DNA of 64,000 nucleotides from Novosphingobium sp. Fuku2-ISO-50 (GCF_001519055.1 NZ_KQ954302.1:17674-81673), one strand, 5' to 3'; shown: positions 25,167-34,939, counted from the first letter of the stretch. Numbers and translations: made by a program. Notes: generated by a model from the sequence alone, not told the origin.

Positions 25167-27314
25167 ATGAAATTTCACGCTTCATCGCTCGCCGTGGCGC
25201 TGCTCGCCTCGGTATCGCAACCCGCCATGGCCCAGCAGGCAACGCCGCTGCCTCCGGTCGATGTCGACAGCGCGCCAACGCCTGCGGCCACACAGGCCAC
25301 GGCCGACCGGATCGAACGCGACGCGATCCGCGCGATACAAAGCAACAGCAGCGACACCGCCGCTCTGCTCTCCGCGATCGCGGGCATTGCCGCCAACACC
25401 GGCGGCGGCTTTTCCAGCATGCCGACCATCCACGGTCTGTCCGAACAAAGGCTGGGCATGACCGTCGATGGCCATCCGGTCGATTCCGCCTGTCCAAACG
25501 ACATGAATACGCCGCTATCCTATACCGACCCGCAAACGGTGGCCTCGATCCGGGTGATCACCGGGGTCGCTCCGGTCAGCCTGGGCGGCGACAGCATCGG
25601 CGCGATCATTGCGGTCAATGGCCCCGCGCCGCGCTTTGCCCGTGGCGATGGCTTGCTTTACACAGGCGAGGCATCGGCCTTTTTCCGCAGCAATGACGGC
25701 GCCGCAGGCGTGGGCGCGCAAGTGGCAGTCGCCTCTTCAAGCCTCAGCGCGACTTATAGCGGGTCGTTTGCTTCGGCCGGGCGCTATTGGGGCGGCGGCA
25801 ATCTGGGCGAAGTCCATTCGACCGAATATCGCAAGACCGATCACACACTGGCGCTCGCCTATCAGGGAAATCTGGGCCTGATCGAGATCAAGGGCGGCTA
25901 TCACTATGCGCCCTATGAAGGTTTCCCCAATCAATACATGGATATGACCAGCAACAAGGCCTGGTTTGTCAACGGCCACTGGCATGACGATCTGGGCTGG
26001 GCGGCGATCGATCTCAAAGGCAATTACCAGGCGGTCGATCACCGCATGAATTTCCTGCCCGACAAAGGCGGCTATGCCGATGGCGGCATGCCGATGAATA
26101 CGCGCGTCCGTTCGGGCGGCTATACGATCAAGCTCGACGTGCCGGTCGCGGCGGGCAACACGGTGCATCTCGGCCACGAATACCATGCCGAAACGCTCGA
26201 CGACTGGTGGCCGCCCGTCGCCGGCAGCATGATGATGGGGCCCAATACTTATGAGAATATCAACGGCGGCACGCGCGATCGGCTGGGCTTCTATGGCGAA
26301 CTGGAATCGAAATGGGGCAATCGGCTTTCGACGCTGATCGGCGCCCGGCTCGACCGGGTGGTGATGAACACCGGCCAGGTCGCGCCTTATGGCACCGGCA
26401 TGATGCAAATGGCCGACGACATGGCGGCCATGGCGTTCAACGCCGCCGATCACCGGCGCGCCGATGACAACTGGAGCGCATCGGCGCTGGTATCATGGGC
26501 CCCCGCCTCCGGCGTCGTGGCCGAGCTCGGCTATGCGCACAAGGCGCGCTCGCCCAATCTCTATGAACGCTACAGCTGGGGTACGGGCGGCATGTCGAGC
26601 AGCATGATCGGCTGGTTCGGCGACGGCAACGGCTATATCGGCAATCTCGATCTCAAGCCCGAACGCGCCGATACAGTCAGCGTCGCGGTCACCGCCAGCG
26701 GCGGCGGCAAATCCGGCTGGTTCGTCAAAGTCGAACCCTGGTACACCCATGTCAACGACTACATCGATGCGGGCTTCGTCAAGAATTTTACCAATATGAT
26801 GGGCATGCCCACCGGCTTTTCCCAATTGCAGTTCGATAATGAAGAGGCCGCCTTGTACGGCATCGACGTATCCGGCGCGGTTCCGCTGTGGAATGGCGGC
26901 GCCCTGGGCCAGACCCGGCTGACCGGATCGCTGGCCTATGTCCATGGGCAAAACCTGACCGCTCACACGCCGCTCTATCACCAGATGCCGCTCGACATCA
27001 AAGCCGGGCTGACCCACCGCATCGGCGGGTTCGAGGGCGGGCTCGATCTTGAAGCCGTGTCGACCAAGACCCGCGTCGATCCGGCGCGCAACGAACCGAC
27101 GACACCGGCCTATGCCCTGGTCAACTTGCGCACGGCCTATTCATGGGGCGTTGTCCGGGTCAGCCTCGATGTCGAAAACCTGTTCGACACGGCTTATGCC
27201 CTGCCGCTCGGCGGCATCTCGCTGGGCGATTACACCGCAAGCGGCGGCACCGTGATCCGGCCTGTGCCGGGGCGCGGTCGGTCGTTCAATCTCGGGCTGT
27301 CCGCCCGGTTCTGA
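25167..27314 (+). CDS. OprC-like TonB-dependent copper receptor
   Basis: A 715-aa outer-membrane receptor with a signal peptide (SSLAVALLASVSQPAMAQ). The plug contains the copper-receptor hallmarks SACPNDMNTPLSYTDP and GVAPVSLGGDSIGAIIAV. The barrel is unusually rich in Met and His (GSMMMGPNTYENINGG, GMMQMADDMAAMAF, NMMGMPTGFSQL), as expected for copper binding. It lacks the loop cysteines and the plug wording of the other receptors here and is from a different receptor subfamily. The ATG at 25167 is chosen because the signal peptide starts there. The next gene encodes a TonB-like protein 1 nt downstream. Confidence 0.87.
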   Translation: MKFHASSLAVALLASVSQPAMAQQATPLPPVDVDSAPTPAATQATADRIERDAIRAIQSNSSDTAALLSAIAGIAANTGGGFSSMPTIHGLSEQRLGMTVDGHPVDSACPNDMNTPLSYTDPQTVASIRVITGVAPVSLGGDSIGAIIAVNGPAPRFARGDGLLYTGEASAFFRSNDGAAGVGAQVAVASSSLSATYSGSFASAGRYWGGGNLGEVHSTEYRKTDHTLALAYQGNLGLIEIKGGYHYAPYEGFPNQYMDMTSNKAWFVNGHWHDDLGWAAIDLKGNYQAVDHRMNFLPDKGGYADGGMPMNTRVRSGGYTIKLDVPVAAGNTVHLGHEYHAETLDDWWPPVAGSMMMGPNTYENINGGTRDRLGFYGELESKWGNRLSTLIGARLDRVVMNTGQVAPYGTGMMQMADDMAAMAFNAADHRRADDNWSASALVSWAPASGVVAELGYAHKARSPNLYERYSWGTGGMSSSMIGWFGDGNGYIGNLDLKPERADTVSVAVTASGGGKSGWFVKVEPWYTHVNDYIDAGFVKNFTNMMGMPTGFSQLQFDNEEAALYGIDVSGAVPLWNGGALGQTRLTGSLAYVHGQNLTAHTPLYHQMPLDIKAGLTHRIGGFEGGLDLEAVSTKTRVDPARNEPTTPAYALVNLRTAYSWGVVRVSLDVENLFDTAYALPLGGISLGDYTASGGTVIRPVPGRGRSFNLGLSARF

Positions 27315-27315
27315 C

Positions 27316-28026
27316 ATGAGCCGGGCGAGCCGCTGCAACGCCTTGCAGCGGGATCATGATCGGCCAACAATCGCGGCGGAGAGTATCGGCGGGTACTCTC
27401 CGTCCGCGACGGCGCGCCTGCGCCCCTGGGCACTGGCCGCATCGGCAGGCGTTCACGGTCTGGCGTTGATAGCGTTGTCCGCTCTTTCAGCAGGAACCGC
27501 CGCACCGGTGCTCCCCCCACGCACCGCCGGGCTGACGCTGGTCAATCTGACCACGCCGCCCACGCCGACGCGATCACCATCGCCCGCAAAGGTGCATGCC
27601 GTCACGGATCGCGTCGCCGAGGCTGCCCCGCGCCAGGACGCGCAGCGACTTGTGATACCCTCGACCACGGCGATGGCATCCGCAACGCCTCTGGCGCAAT
27701 CTGCCGAGGACAATTCGCCGCCGCCCCCGGCGCCTGTGGCGGCGGCACCTGCGCATCGCGAACAATCCGCCTATACCGCCCTGTTATGGCAACGGATCGA
27801 GATGCATCGCCCTGCGGGAATCGAGCTTGCAGGCAGTGCGCTGGTCGAATTTCGACTGGATCATACCGGCCATCTCGTATCCGCCGATATCGCCCGATCA
27901 AGCGGGATCGTGTTGCTCGATCGGCTGGCCTTGCGCGCCGTGAAAGATGCAGCCCCCTTCCCGCCACCGCCTGCGGACCTGGCTGAGGCAGACCTCGCAT
28001 TTTCCGTGCCGGTCAATTTCCGCTAA
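27316..28026 (+). CDS. TonB-family energy transducer
   Basis: A 236-aa protein with a membrane anchor at residues 40-60 (LAASAGVHGLALIALSALSA), a long Pro/Ala-rich periplasmic spacer (about 65-150) and a C-terminal TonB fold (ALVEFRLDHTGHLVSADIAR, then LDRLALRAVKDA and PFPPPPADL). The start is 1 nt after the copper-receptor stop, so it is probably dedicated to that receptor. No exbB/exbD partner is in the window. Confidence 0.85.
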   Translation: MSRASRCNALQRDHDRPTIAAESIGGYSPSATARLRPWALAASAGVHGLALIALSALSAGTAAPVLPPRTAGLTLVNLTTPPTPTRSPSPAKVHAVTDRVAEAAPRQDAQRLVIPSTTAMASATPLAQSAEDNSPPPPAPVAAAPAHREQSAYTALLWQRIEMHRPAGIELAGSALVEFRLDHTGHLVSADIARSSGIVLLDRLALRAVKDAAPFPPPPADLAEADLAFSVPVNFR

Positions 28027-28037
28027 TCCTGGGCGAA

Positions 28038-28727
28038 TCAGGCCTGTTTCCGGTCGAAGTCTGCTTGCCAGCTTTTCAGCAAAGCTTCGCGCCGGGCAGG
28101 ATAGCCGGTGCCGACGGGGCTTAACCGCTCGACCCGATCGGTGCGGAAATGGCGAAAATCCTGCCGCGTTTCGCACCAGGCGACGATCACGCGCACGTGT
28201 TCGATATAGGCGATGAAGATCGGCCAGATCACGCGTTGCGTCACCGTCCCTTGCGCATCGGTATAGACTATGGCGACTTTATGCCGGTCACGGATCGCCC
28301 GGCGCAGCGCGGCGACATCGATCCCGTCGACCGGACGCTGGGCAAAACTGATCGGTTTTGATCCCGCGTCGAGCAGGATCGGGCGCAAGTCCGCCGGAAC
28401 GATCGCGCTCAGCTTGGCAATCAGGTCGCGCGCGCCGTTGGCCAATTGCGGATCGCCATGCCCCGCCACCCACGCCGCACCGAGCACCGCCGCCTCCAGT
28501 TCATCCGCCGTCAGCATCAGCGGCGGCAAATCGTAGCCCTTGTCGAGCACATAGCCCGTCCCCGCCTCGCCGCGCACCGGCACCCCTTGCGCGATCAGTT
28601 CGGCAATATCGCGATACAGCGTGCGCAGCGACACTTCCAGCTCAACGGCCAGGTCGCGCCCCGTCTGTGCCCGGCGCGCGCCACGCAAGATCTGAATGAT
28701 TCGGAAAAGCCGCTCGGTTCGTCGCAT
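28038..28727 (-). CDS. WYL-domain transcriptional regulator (DeoR/YafY type)
   Basis: A 229-aa regulator with an N-terminal winged HTH (RLFRIIQILRGARRAQTGRD and LEVSLRTLYRDIAELI) and a C-terminal WYL domain (DAQGTVTQRVIWPIFIAYIE). It is divergent from the GFA-family gene at 28819, which this class often regulates locally. It is convergent with the TonB-like gene. Confidence 0.87.
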   Translation of the reverse strand: MRRTERLFRIIQILRGARRAQTGRDLAVELEVSLRTLYRDIAELIAQGVPVRGEAGTGYVLDKGYDLPPLMLTADELEAAVLGAAWVAGHGDPQLANGARDLIAKLSAIVPADLRPILLDAGSKPISFAQRPVDGIDVAALRRAIRDRHKVAIVYTDAQGTVTQRVIWPIFIAYIEHVRVIVAWCETRQDFRHFRTDRVERLSPVGTGYPARREALLKSWQADFDRKQA

Positions 28728-28818
28728 GGTTCCGCCCTGCTGTCAGGCTGCTGACATAACGGTGGCAGCAGCGCCATGGCAAGAGCTGCACATCGACCAC
28801 CGCACAAGGAGATTTGCC

Positions 28819-29244
28819 ATGCATCGCGAAGGAGGCTGCGCCTGTGGCGCCATCCGTTTCACCATCGACGCCCCACTGCTGGGAACCGGCGCCTGCCATT
28901 GCCGCAATTGCCAGAAATTCGCGGGCGGCGGCCCCAACTACGTCGCTCTCGTTCCCAAAGGCGTTATCACCATAACGCGCGGCACTCCGCACGAATTCCA
29001 CGACAGGGGCGACAGCGGCGACAAAGTCATCCGCGCTTTCTGCCCCGACTGCGGCACCCCGCTGTGGAGCGTCCCCGAACACAAGCCGTTCATACCGGTC
29101 AAGGTCGGCGCCTTCGATGACACGGCCGACCTAGCCCCCCAAATGCACATCTACACCGCATCAGCCCCGGCATGGCACGCCATCCCCGACAATGTTCCGA
29201 CATTCGCACAGATGGCGCCCGCGATCCTCGCCCCGCCTGAATGA
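28819..29244 (+). CDS. GFA-family zinc protein (glutathione-dependent formaldehyde-activating-like)
   Basis: A 141-aa small zinc protein. The Cys pattern of the family is complete: GGCACG, CHCRNCQKF and FCPDCGTPL. AAGGAG is spaced 7 nt from the ATG at 28819. The family was named for spontaneous glutathione/formaldehyde adduct formation but most members have no proven reaction. Formaldehyde is a product of methylamine oxidation, so a link to the amine dehydrogenases is conceivable but not shown. The stop overlaps the b561 start (ATGA). Confidence 0.83.
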   Translation: MHREGGCACGAIRFTIDAPLLGTGACHCRNCQKFAGGGPNYVALVPKGVITITRGTPHEFHDRGDSGDKVIRAFCPDCGTPLWSVPEHKPFIPVKVGAFDDTADLAPQMHIYTASAPAWHAIPDNVPTFAQMAPAILAPPE

Positions 29245-29993
29245 CCGAGCAGATTGCAGCAGATCATTTTTTACGGGGATTCTTGCAGGCAAACAGACAC
29301 ATCGCGGTCGATATTTCCGGCACATCGGCTAAGAGGCGCGGATTGGCGCCGACCAGACTGCAATGGTCGGTGCCGTTCGACAGGAAAGGACGAGGCTTGC
29401 CCCAATCGGTCGTTCGCGAGGTAAAGCCGGACACGATCGGGAATCCCCCCGGCGGCCTGTCACCGGCGGCGCACATCGCTCGCCATGACCCGCTGACCCG
29501 TGCGCTGCACTGGATCTTTGCGGTGGGCATCCTTTACGCGACCATCGTCGGCTACGGCTTGCATTTCATCGCGCCGGGGCCTGTGCACACCATGCTGTCG
29601 CGGCTCAACATGTCGCTGGCCAGCGTGCTGATCGTGCTGTTTCCGCTGCGTCTGTGGTGGCGCATGGTCCGCCGCCAGCCTGCGCCGCCCGCCGGGCTCA
29701 CCCCCGCGCAGATCCGCCCTGCCCGCATGGTCCAGAACGCGCTCTACGCGGTGATCGCCGAAGTGCTGATCAGCGGCTATCTGATGGTGCCCAAAAGCTA
29801 CAGTCTGTTCGGGCTGATGACGGTGCCGACACCGTTCGACGGCGGCCCGCCCACGCATCAGGCGCTCCGTCTGTTCTTTTGGGCCCACCGCGCCGGCTGC
29901 GCGACACTGGCGGGCCTGATCGTGCTCCATGTCGCAGGCGTGATCCTGCACACCCTGATCCGCCCCATCGGCCTTTTGCGGCGCATGGTGTAG
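29241..29993 (+). CDS. Cytochrome b561-like membrane protein
   Basis: The C-terminal 170 residues of this 250-aa product form a four-helix di-haem b561 unit: DPLTRALHWIFAVGILYA, LNMSLASVLIVLFPLRLWW, MVQNALYAVIAEVLISGYL and FFWAHRAGCATLAGLIVLH, with paired histidines for haem b. Such proteins move electrons between quinols and periplasmic acceptors. The ATG at 29241 overlaps the preceding stop (ATGA), but the first 75 residues have no membrane or recognised domain character, so a later start around 29430 is possible. Confidence 0.75.
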   Translation: MTEQIAADHFLRGFLQANRHIAVDISGTSAKRRGLAPTRLQWSVPFDRKGRGLPQSVVREVKPDTIGNPPGGLSPAAHIARHDPLTRALHWIFAVGILYATIVGYGLHFIAPGPVHTMLSRLNMSLASVLIVLFPLRLWWRMVRRQPAPPAGLTPAQIRPARMVQNALYAVIAEVLISGYLMVPKSYSLFGLMTVPTPFDGGPPTHQALRLFFWAHRAGCATLAGLIVLHVAGVILHTLIRPIGLLRRMV

Positions 29994-30012
29994 AAGGCGC
30001 AGGACGCCGCGT

Positions 30013-30168
30013 TCAGGCTTTGCGCTTCGCCTTGTGTTCGCGCAAAAGTTCGTCAAGCGCGGCAATGCGTTGGCGTTCGGGGGTGTCCTTGGACAGGCCC
30101 TTGAGCCGACACGTTGCCCACAATGCCTTGCGCTCGGATTCGAGCGCCTTCAGATAAAGATCGGCCAT
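30013..30168 (-). CDS. Short basic helical protein, 51 aa, unknown function
   Basis: The minus-strand ATG at 30168 is preceded by a perfect AGGAGG with 5-nt spacing. The peptide starts MADLYLKALESERKALW and ends REHKAKRKA before TGA at 30013. It is helical, highly charged and contains one Cys. No homologous function is recognised. The excellent ribosome site and lysine-rich ending argue for a real gene rather than a random frame. It lies between convergent b561 and the upstream amidohydrolase stop. Confidence 0.65.
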   Translation of the reverse strand: MADLYLKALESERKALWATCRLKGLSKDTPERQRIAALDELLREHKAKRKA

Positions 30169-30236
30169 GACGCCTCCTGTGCTTTGGCCGTCGGCATAGG
30201 CGCTTGATGCGGCGTGTGTCAGCCCCCCGCTGTCAA

Positions 30237-32024
30237 TTACTTCGCCGTCTTGTCCTTCGCGTCCGCCGTATAGACCACTTTTCCGCCGACCATGGTGAAC
30301 TTGACCGTGGTCTTGGCCAGCGTGTCGGGGGCATCGTGGAAAATGTCATGATCGAGCAGGATGAGGTCGGCAAATTTACCCGGTTCGAGCGAGCCGGCGA
30401 CCGTCTCTTCGCGCAATTCATAGGCCGCCCCGGTGGTGATCGCATGGACGGTTTGCGCCAGAGTCAGGCCGGGGCCCGGCAGCGGCGCCACGTAGTCGGC
30501 GCCCGCAGCGGGGTCGTTCCGGCGAGTGACGCCGACTTTCAAGGCAAACCATTCGTCCAGCGGATCGACCGGCCAATCGCTGCCATAGGCGATCGGCGCG
30601 GCGGCATCTGCAAGGAAACCTGACGGTTCGAGCCGGGCGAAACGTTCGGGCCCCATCTGATCGCGTGCGCCGGGCACGGTGTCGGCGGCGCGCTTTTCCC
30701 ATTGAAGTGACAGCACGGGGACAACGTTCAGCGCCTTGTACCGCGCATAGTCCGCAGGATCGACGATCTCGTCATGGGCGATGGCCGGGCGGGTATCATA
30801 GGCAGGGTGCGCCGCACGCAAGGCCGCCACCGCGTCGAGCGCGATGCGCACCGCACCATCGCCGTCGGCGTGCATGTGCGGATCAAAGCCGAGCGCGGCG
30901 ATCTTCTCGATCAGCGGCGCAAGCACGGCGGGCGGGAAATAGGGCGCGGGACCGGTGGTCGGGCCGGGGCGCCAATCGGGGTGGTCGGCGCTGCCGTGAT
31001 TGGTCCAGTAAGGGGCGAGCATGACACCGGTTTGCGCAGGCGCGGTAATCACGCCATCCATGAACAACTTGACATTGCGCACCGTGATCGTGGGCTGCGG
31101 GCGAAGCGCGCCCTGATCGTATTGGGTGCGCAGCGCGACGATTGCAGCAATCGCCGCATCGGGCGCGGGGCCGTCCTTGGGCTCGATCAACGGGGCGAAA
31201 TGGGCGCGCGCGGTCAGGCCGCCCTGCTTTTCGACGGCGGCAAAGGCGGCAATGTCGCTCGGCGGCGCGACCGCGTCGAGAAAGCCGGTGATCCCCTGCC
31301 GCGCCATCGCCGCCAGCGCGGCGCGCGCGGCGGCCTGGGTTTCTGCCTCGCTCGGCGGGGGGACTTTGTCGGTCACCAGGCCTTGCGCCATGTCTTCAAG
31401 CAGGCCGGTCGGCGCGCCTGCGGCATCGTGATGAATCTGGCCACCAGCGGGATCGGGCGTTTTTGCGGTGATCCCGGCAAGTTCGAGCGCGCGGGTGTTG
31501 GCGAGCGACGAATGGCCAAACGACGACGAGATCAGGATCGGCCGCTTCGTCGGCAGCGCGTCGAGCAGCGCGCGCGTCGTTTCGACACCCAGCGGCTGGG
31601 TCTCCTGCTGAAACCAGTTGATCACCACCAGCCACTTGTCATCCCCCGCGCCGGGATCCTTGGCCAGACACCCGCGAATGATCCCCTGAATTTCGGGAAT
31701 GGTCAGCCGGCGATAGTCGAGCGTGCAGGAAAGCAGGCCTAGCCCGCCCGCCAGCGGATGCATGTGCCCGTCGATCAGGCCGGGCATGACCGCCCCGCCC
31801 GCCAGATCGATGACATGCGTGCCGGGCCCGACCAGCGCCTTCGCCCCGGCATCGGCACCGACATAGACCACCCGCCCGTCACGGACCGCCAGCGCAGGAA
31901 CGACCCGGTCAGCCGCATCGAGCAGGTGAATCTGCCCGCCCGTCAGCACGGTGTCGGCAGCGGGCTGGGCGAGCGCCGGAAGCGGCAGAACCGCGGCGAT
32001 CGTCGCGAGCAGGCGGGCTTTCAT
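30237..32024 (-). CDS. Exported amidohydrolase 1 (YtcJ-like, amidohydrolase 3 family)
   Basis: A 595-aa metal-dependent hydrolase with a Sec signal peptide (LLATIAAVLPLPALAQ). The amidohydrolase metal site starts with DGHMHP (H87, H89) and continues with FDPHMHADGDGAVR and the late Asp region AYGSDWPVDPL. The family hydrolyses C-N bonds of amides or cyclic ureides; the exact substrate is unknown. Export to the periplasm fits a scavenging role. A perfect TGTGATCACA operator lies 49 nt upstream of its start. Confidence 0.85.
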   Translation of the reverse strand: MKARLLATIAAVLPLPALAQPAADTVLTGGQIHLLDAADRVVPALAVRDGRVVYVGADAGAKALVGPGTHVIDLAGGAVMPGLIDGHMHPLAGGLGLLSCTLDYRRLTIPEIQGIIRGCLAKDPGAGDDKWLVVINWFQQETQPLGVETTRALLDALPTKRPILISSSFGHSSLANTRALELAGITAKTPDPAGGQIHHDAAGAPTGLLEDMAQGLVTDKVPPPSEAETQAAARAALAAMARQGITGFLDAVAPPSDIAAFAAVEKQGGLTARAHFAPLIEPKDGPAPDAAIAAIVALRTQYDQGALRPQPTITVRNVKLFMDGVITAPAQTGVMLAPYWTNHGSADHPDWRPGPTTGPAPYFPPAVLAPLIEKIAALGFDPHMHADGDGAVRIALDAVAALRAAHPAYDTRPAIAHDEIVDPADYARYKALNVVPVLSLQWEKRAADTVPGARDQMGPERFARLEPSGFLADAAAPIAYGSDWPVDPLDEWFALKVGVTRRNDPAAGADYVAPLPGPGLTLAQTVHAITTGAAYELREETVAGSLEPGKFADLILLDHDIFHDAPDTLAKTTVKFTMVGGKVVYTADAKDKTAK

Positions 32025-32062
32025 GATGGCACAATTCCCCCAAAGGATGATTCGTTGCGCCC

Positions 32063-32082
32063 ACTATGGCACTGTGATCACA
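32063..32082 (-). promoter_or_regulatory. Perfect TGTGATCACA palindrome and -10-like box upstream of amidohydrolase 1
   Basis: The decamer is at 32073-32082. Reading the minus strand, it is followed 4 nt later by CATAGT (32068-32063), a fair -10 match, and the amidohydrolase start lies 39 nt beyond. The palindrome would therefore sit in the promoter spacer, a typical repressor position. It separates the amidohydrolase from the upstream M16 gene. Confidence 0.55.
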
Positions 32083-32095
32083 AAAATCGCCATCC

Positions 32096-34939
32096 TTATT
32101 TGGCGCGCGCCTCGACGGTCAGCGGCGCTGTGTCGGCGGCGATCCGGGCAAACAGCGCGCGGACGTCTTCGGCACTGACCGCGCCGAACCCGGCCCTGGA
32201 TTCAAGCACCGCTTGCCGCACGCGCGGATCGCGCAGCACCAGCGGCAGCCAGGTCGCCCAGAAACCATTGCTCTCCATGTCCTTGATCCGGCCTTCGACC
32301 AGCGGGCGGCGGGCGCGGTCAAGCGCGTCGGGTGTCACCGGCTTTGCCGCGAGGTCTTTCAATTCGGATGCAAGAATCGCGCGGAATGTGGGAAAATTGG
32401 CCGGCGGCGTTTCGAGCACCGCGCCGAGATAGCCCAGCCCCGCCAATTGCACCGAGGCAGCGGCGTCGGTCATCGGGGTATAGGTAATCCCGAGCTTTTC
32501 GCGCACCGTGTCAATCAACCGCGATTGCAGAACGGCGGCGGCGACACGCGCTGTGTAGCTGAGGCGCGGATCGGTAAAATAATCGGGCAGCAGCCAGTAT
32601 TCGCCATAATAGGCCTGATCCGCGCGGCCCGTGTGATACGCGACATGCGGATCGGCAGAAGGCGCGGGCAAGACAGGGCGCGCGGCCACGTCGGCGCGCG
32701 CGGGCAGCGCCGGGCCTGCGGCAAACGTCGCCTGCATCGCGGCAATGGCGTCATCGACTTTGACATCGCCGACCACGACAACATCGGCAGGGCCCGCCAG
32801 CGCATCCTTTACCAACACCGGCAAGTCCGACGCGCGGGTCGCCGCGATGTCGGCGGCAGCAGGCACATCGACATAGCGCGTGTCGCCGCCGGTCAGCAGG
32901 CGATGGAGCGCGCGGCTGAACACCGCACCGGCATTGGCATCGATCTGCCCCGCGATCATCGGCCCGATCGCGGCCAGCTTGTCACCCAGTTCCGGGCGAA
33001 ACCCGGCATCGCGCGCTTCGGCGGCAAGCACTTGCATTTCGCTTTGGAAATCGGCGGGGCGCGTGGTCCCGCCGAGCACGAAGGCGCGCGGGTCGGCCTT
33101 CATCTCGGTCGCGATCGTGCGGCCGCCAGCCTGGGCCCAGCGCTCGATGTCGCCCGCCGCCAGCTTGCCCGTGCCGCCCGTCGGCAGCATCGCTGTGGCC
33201 CACAGCGCGTGAATTTGCGCCGGATCTGCCCCGGCGCGGCCGTTGCCCAGCAAGACCTTGACCGTGATGCGGTCCTTTTCGAATGCGGTCGGCTTGACCA
33301 TCAGGCGGCTGCCATTGGCAAAGCGCACCGTCGTCGTGCCGAGCGCGGCATCGTCCTGCCGCGCAACAACGCTGCCCGGCGTGCCAAAGCGAGTATAGGG
33401 CCAGACCACCGCCGCATCGACGGCGCGCGCGGCAAGCGCGGCGTGCTGATCGCTCGCCAGCGCGGCTTCGAGCGCGGGGGTGCCGACGGGCCCGGCCTGC
33501 GCCGCGCGGAACAGCACAGGCCCGGCACCGGCGAAGACCCGGCTCAGCGCGGCGCCGATGTCCGCCGGGGTCAGCGCGGCCAGCATCGGCCGGGCCAGCG
33601 CAAGATCCTGCGCCGGGCTGGTGAAGACCTGATCGTCATTGACGGCGGAGACCAAGGCGTCGGCAATGTCGCCGTCCTTGCGCGTCGTCGCATTGGCGGC
33701 TGCGGCTTCGAGCATCGTCGTGGTCTGGGTCAGGGCACGCTTCAGGTCGGTCTCACCCGCGCCATCGGCGATCAGACGCCGCTGTTCCTCGACGACGGCG
33801 GCCAGGGCCTCGCGCCATTTTTCGGGCGCGGCGGAAATCTGCACGAACGTCAGCGCGGCAACGCCATAGAGCGAGGCCGAAATCTGCCCCTGTGCTTCGA
33901 CATAAGGACTACCCGGACGCGCGGCGCGATCGCCGAGGCGATTGTTGAAAATGGTCATTGCGACCAGTTCGGCCAGCTTTTCGCGGTCATAGGCGATCGT
34001 TTCGGCGCGCGGATCGACCGGGCGCTGCCACGACAGGCTCAGCGCATCGGGCACCCCGGCGGCGACGAATTCTGCTGCCGGATGCGCCGGGCGCGGTATG
34101 CCGGGATCGATCCGGTCGGCAGGTGCCGCCGGTTTCCAGTCGGCAAAGCGCGTCTTGATCTCGGCCTCGACTTTGGCGGGGTCGATGGCGCCGACGATGA
34201 CGATCGTGGCGTTGTCGGGGCGATAGTTGGCTTCGTAATAGCGGCGCAGACGTTCGGGCGTGGCGGCCTTGATCGTTTCGGTCAGACCGATCGGCCAGCG
34301 CTGCGGCAGACGCGTCCCGGCCAGCGAATTGCCGAGATTGGCCTTGATCGATTCATAGGGCGGCGTGTCGCGCAGCCGCTCTTCCGACAGGATCACCCCG
34401 CGTTCGGCATCGACCGCCGCGCCTGCCAATGTCAGCCGCTCGCCGATTTCGCGAAACAGCGTCAGCCCGGTATCGAGCGCGTCTGCATCGGCCTTGGGAA
34501 AGGTGAACATGTAGACGGTTTCGTCTTGCGCGGTGAAGGCATTGGTATCGGGGCCAAAGCGCAAACCGTGGCGTTCGAGCATGCGCACGACTTCGCCATC
34601 GGCGATATGCGTGCTGCCGCGAAATGCCATGTGTTCGAGATAGTGCGCCAGTCCCTGTTCGTCGTCGCGCTCCTTCAACGAGCCCGACCCGATGCGCAGC
34701 CGCATCGCGACGCCATCGCTGGGCGTATCGTTGTGCATGATCGCATAACGCAGACCATTGGGCAGCGTGCCGAACCGCATCGCGGGATCGGCCTCGCGGT
34801 GCAGATAGTCCTGCGCCCACAGGCCCGGCTGTTTGAGCGGTGCGTCATCGGCGCGGGCGGGCGCCACCATCAGCAGCGGCACCGCCAGAACGGAGGCGAT
34901 GATCCAGGTACGGCCAAAAACCATCAAACGAGCGGTCAT
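32096..34939 (-). CDS. Exported M16-family zinc peptidase (pitrilysin/insulinase type)
   Basis: A 947-aa secreted metallopeptidase with a signal peptide (IIASVLAVPLLMVAPARA). The inverted zinc motif HxxEH is HYLEH at residues 99-103, and the downstream Glu is supplied by the ERGVILSEE segment. Two M16 halves are present, the second without the zinc motif, as in the full-length family. The family degrades small peptides enclosed in its chamber. The ATG at 34939 precedes the signal peptide; no strong ribosome site is seen. It is divergent from TonB receptor 4 across a region with a 22-bp palindrome. Confidence 0.88.
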   Translation of the reverse strand: MTARLMVFGRTWIIASVLAVPLLMVAPARADDAPLKQPGLWAQDYLHREADPAMRFGTLPNGLRYAIMHNDTPSDGVAMRLRIGSGSLKERDDEQGLAHYLEHMAFRGSTHIADGEVVRMLERHGLRFGPDTNAFTAQDETVYMFTFPKADADALDTGLTLFREIGERLTLAGAAVDAERGVILSEERLRDTPPYESIKANLGNSLAGTRLPQRWPIGLTETIKAATPERLRRYYEANYRPDNATIVIVGAIDPAKVEAEIKTRFADWKPAAPADRIDPGIPRPAHPAAEFVAAGVPDALSLSWQRPVDPRAETIAYDREKLAELVAMTIFNNRLGDRAARPGSPYVEAQGQISASLYGVAALTFVQISAAPEKWREALAAVVEEQRRLIADGAGETDLKRALTQTTTMLEAAAANATTRKDGDIADALVSAVNDDQVFTSPAQDLALARPMLAALTPADIGAALSRVFAGAGPVLFRAAQAGPVGTPALEAALASDQHAALAARAVDAAVVWPYTRFGTPGSVVARQDDAALGTTTVRFANGSRLMVKPTAFEKDRITVKVLLGNGRAGADPAQIHALWATAMLPTGGTGKLAAGDIERWAQAGGRTIATEMKADPRAFVLGGTTRPADFQSEMQVLAAEARDAGFRPELGDKLAAIGPMIAGQIDANAGAVFSRALHRLLTGGDTRYVDVPAAADIAATRASDLPVLVKDALAGPADVVVVGDVKVDDAIAAMQATFAAGPALPARADVAARPVLPAPSADPHVAYHTGRADQAYYGEYWLLPDYFTDPRLSYTARVAAAVLQSRLIDTVREKLGITYTPMTDAAASVQLAGLGYLGAVLETPPANFPTFRAILASELKDLAAKPVTPDALDRARRPLVEGRIKDMESNGFWATWLPLVLRDPRVRQAVLESRAGFGAVSAEDVRALFARIAADTAPLTVEARAK

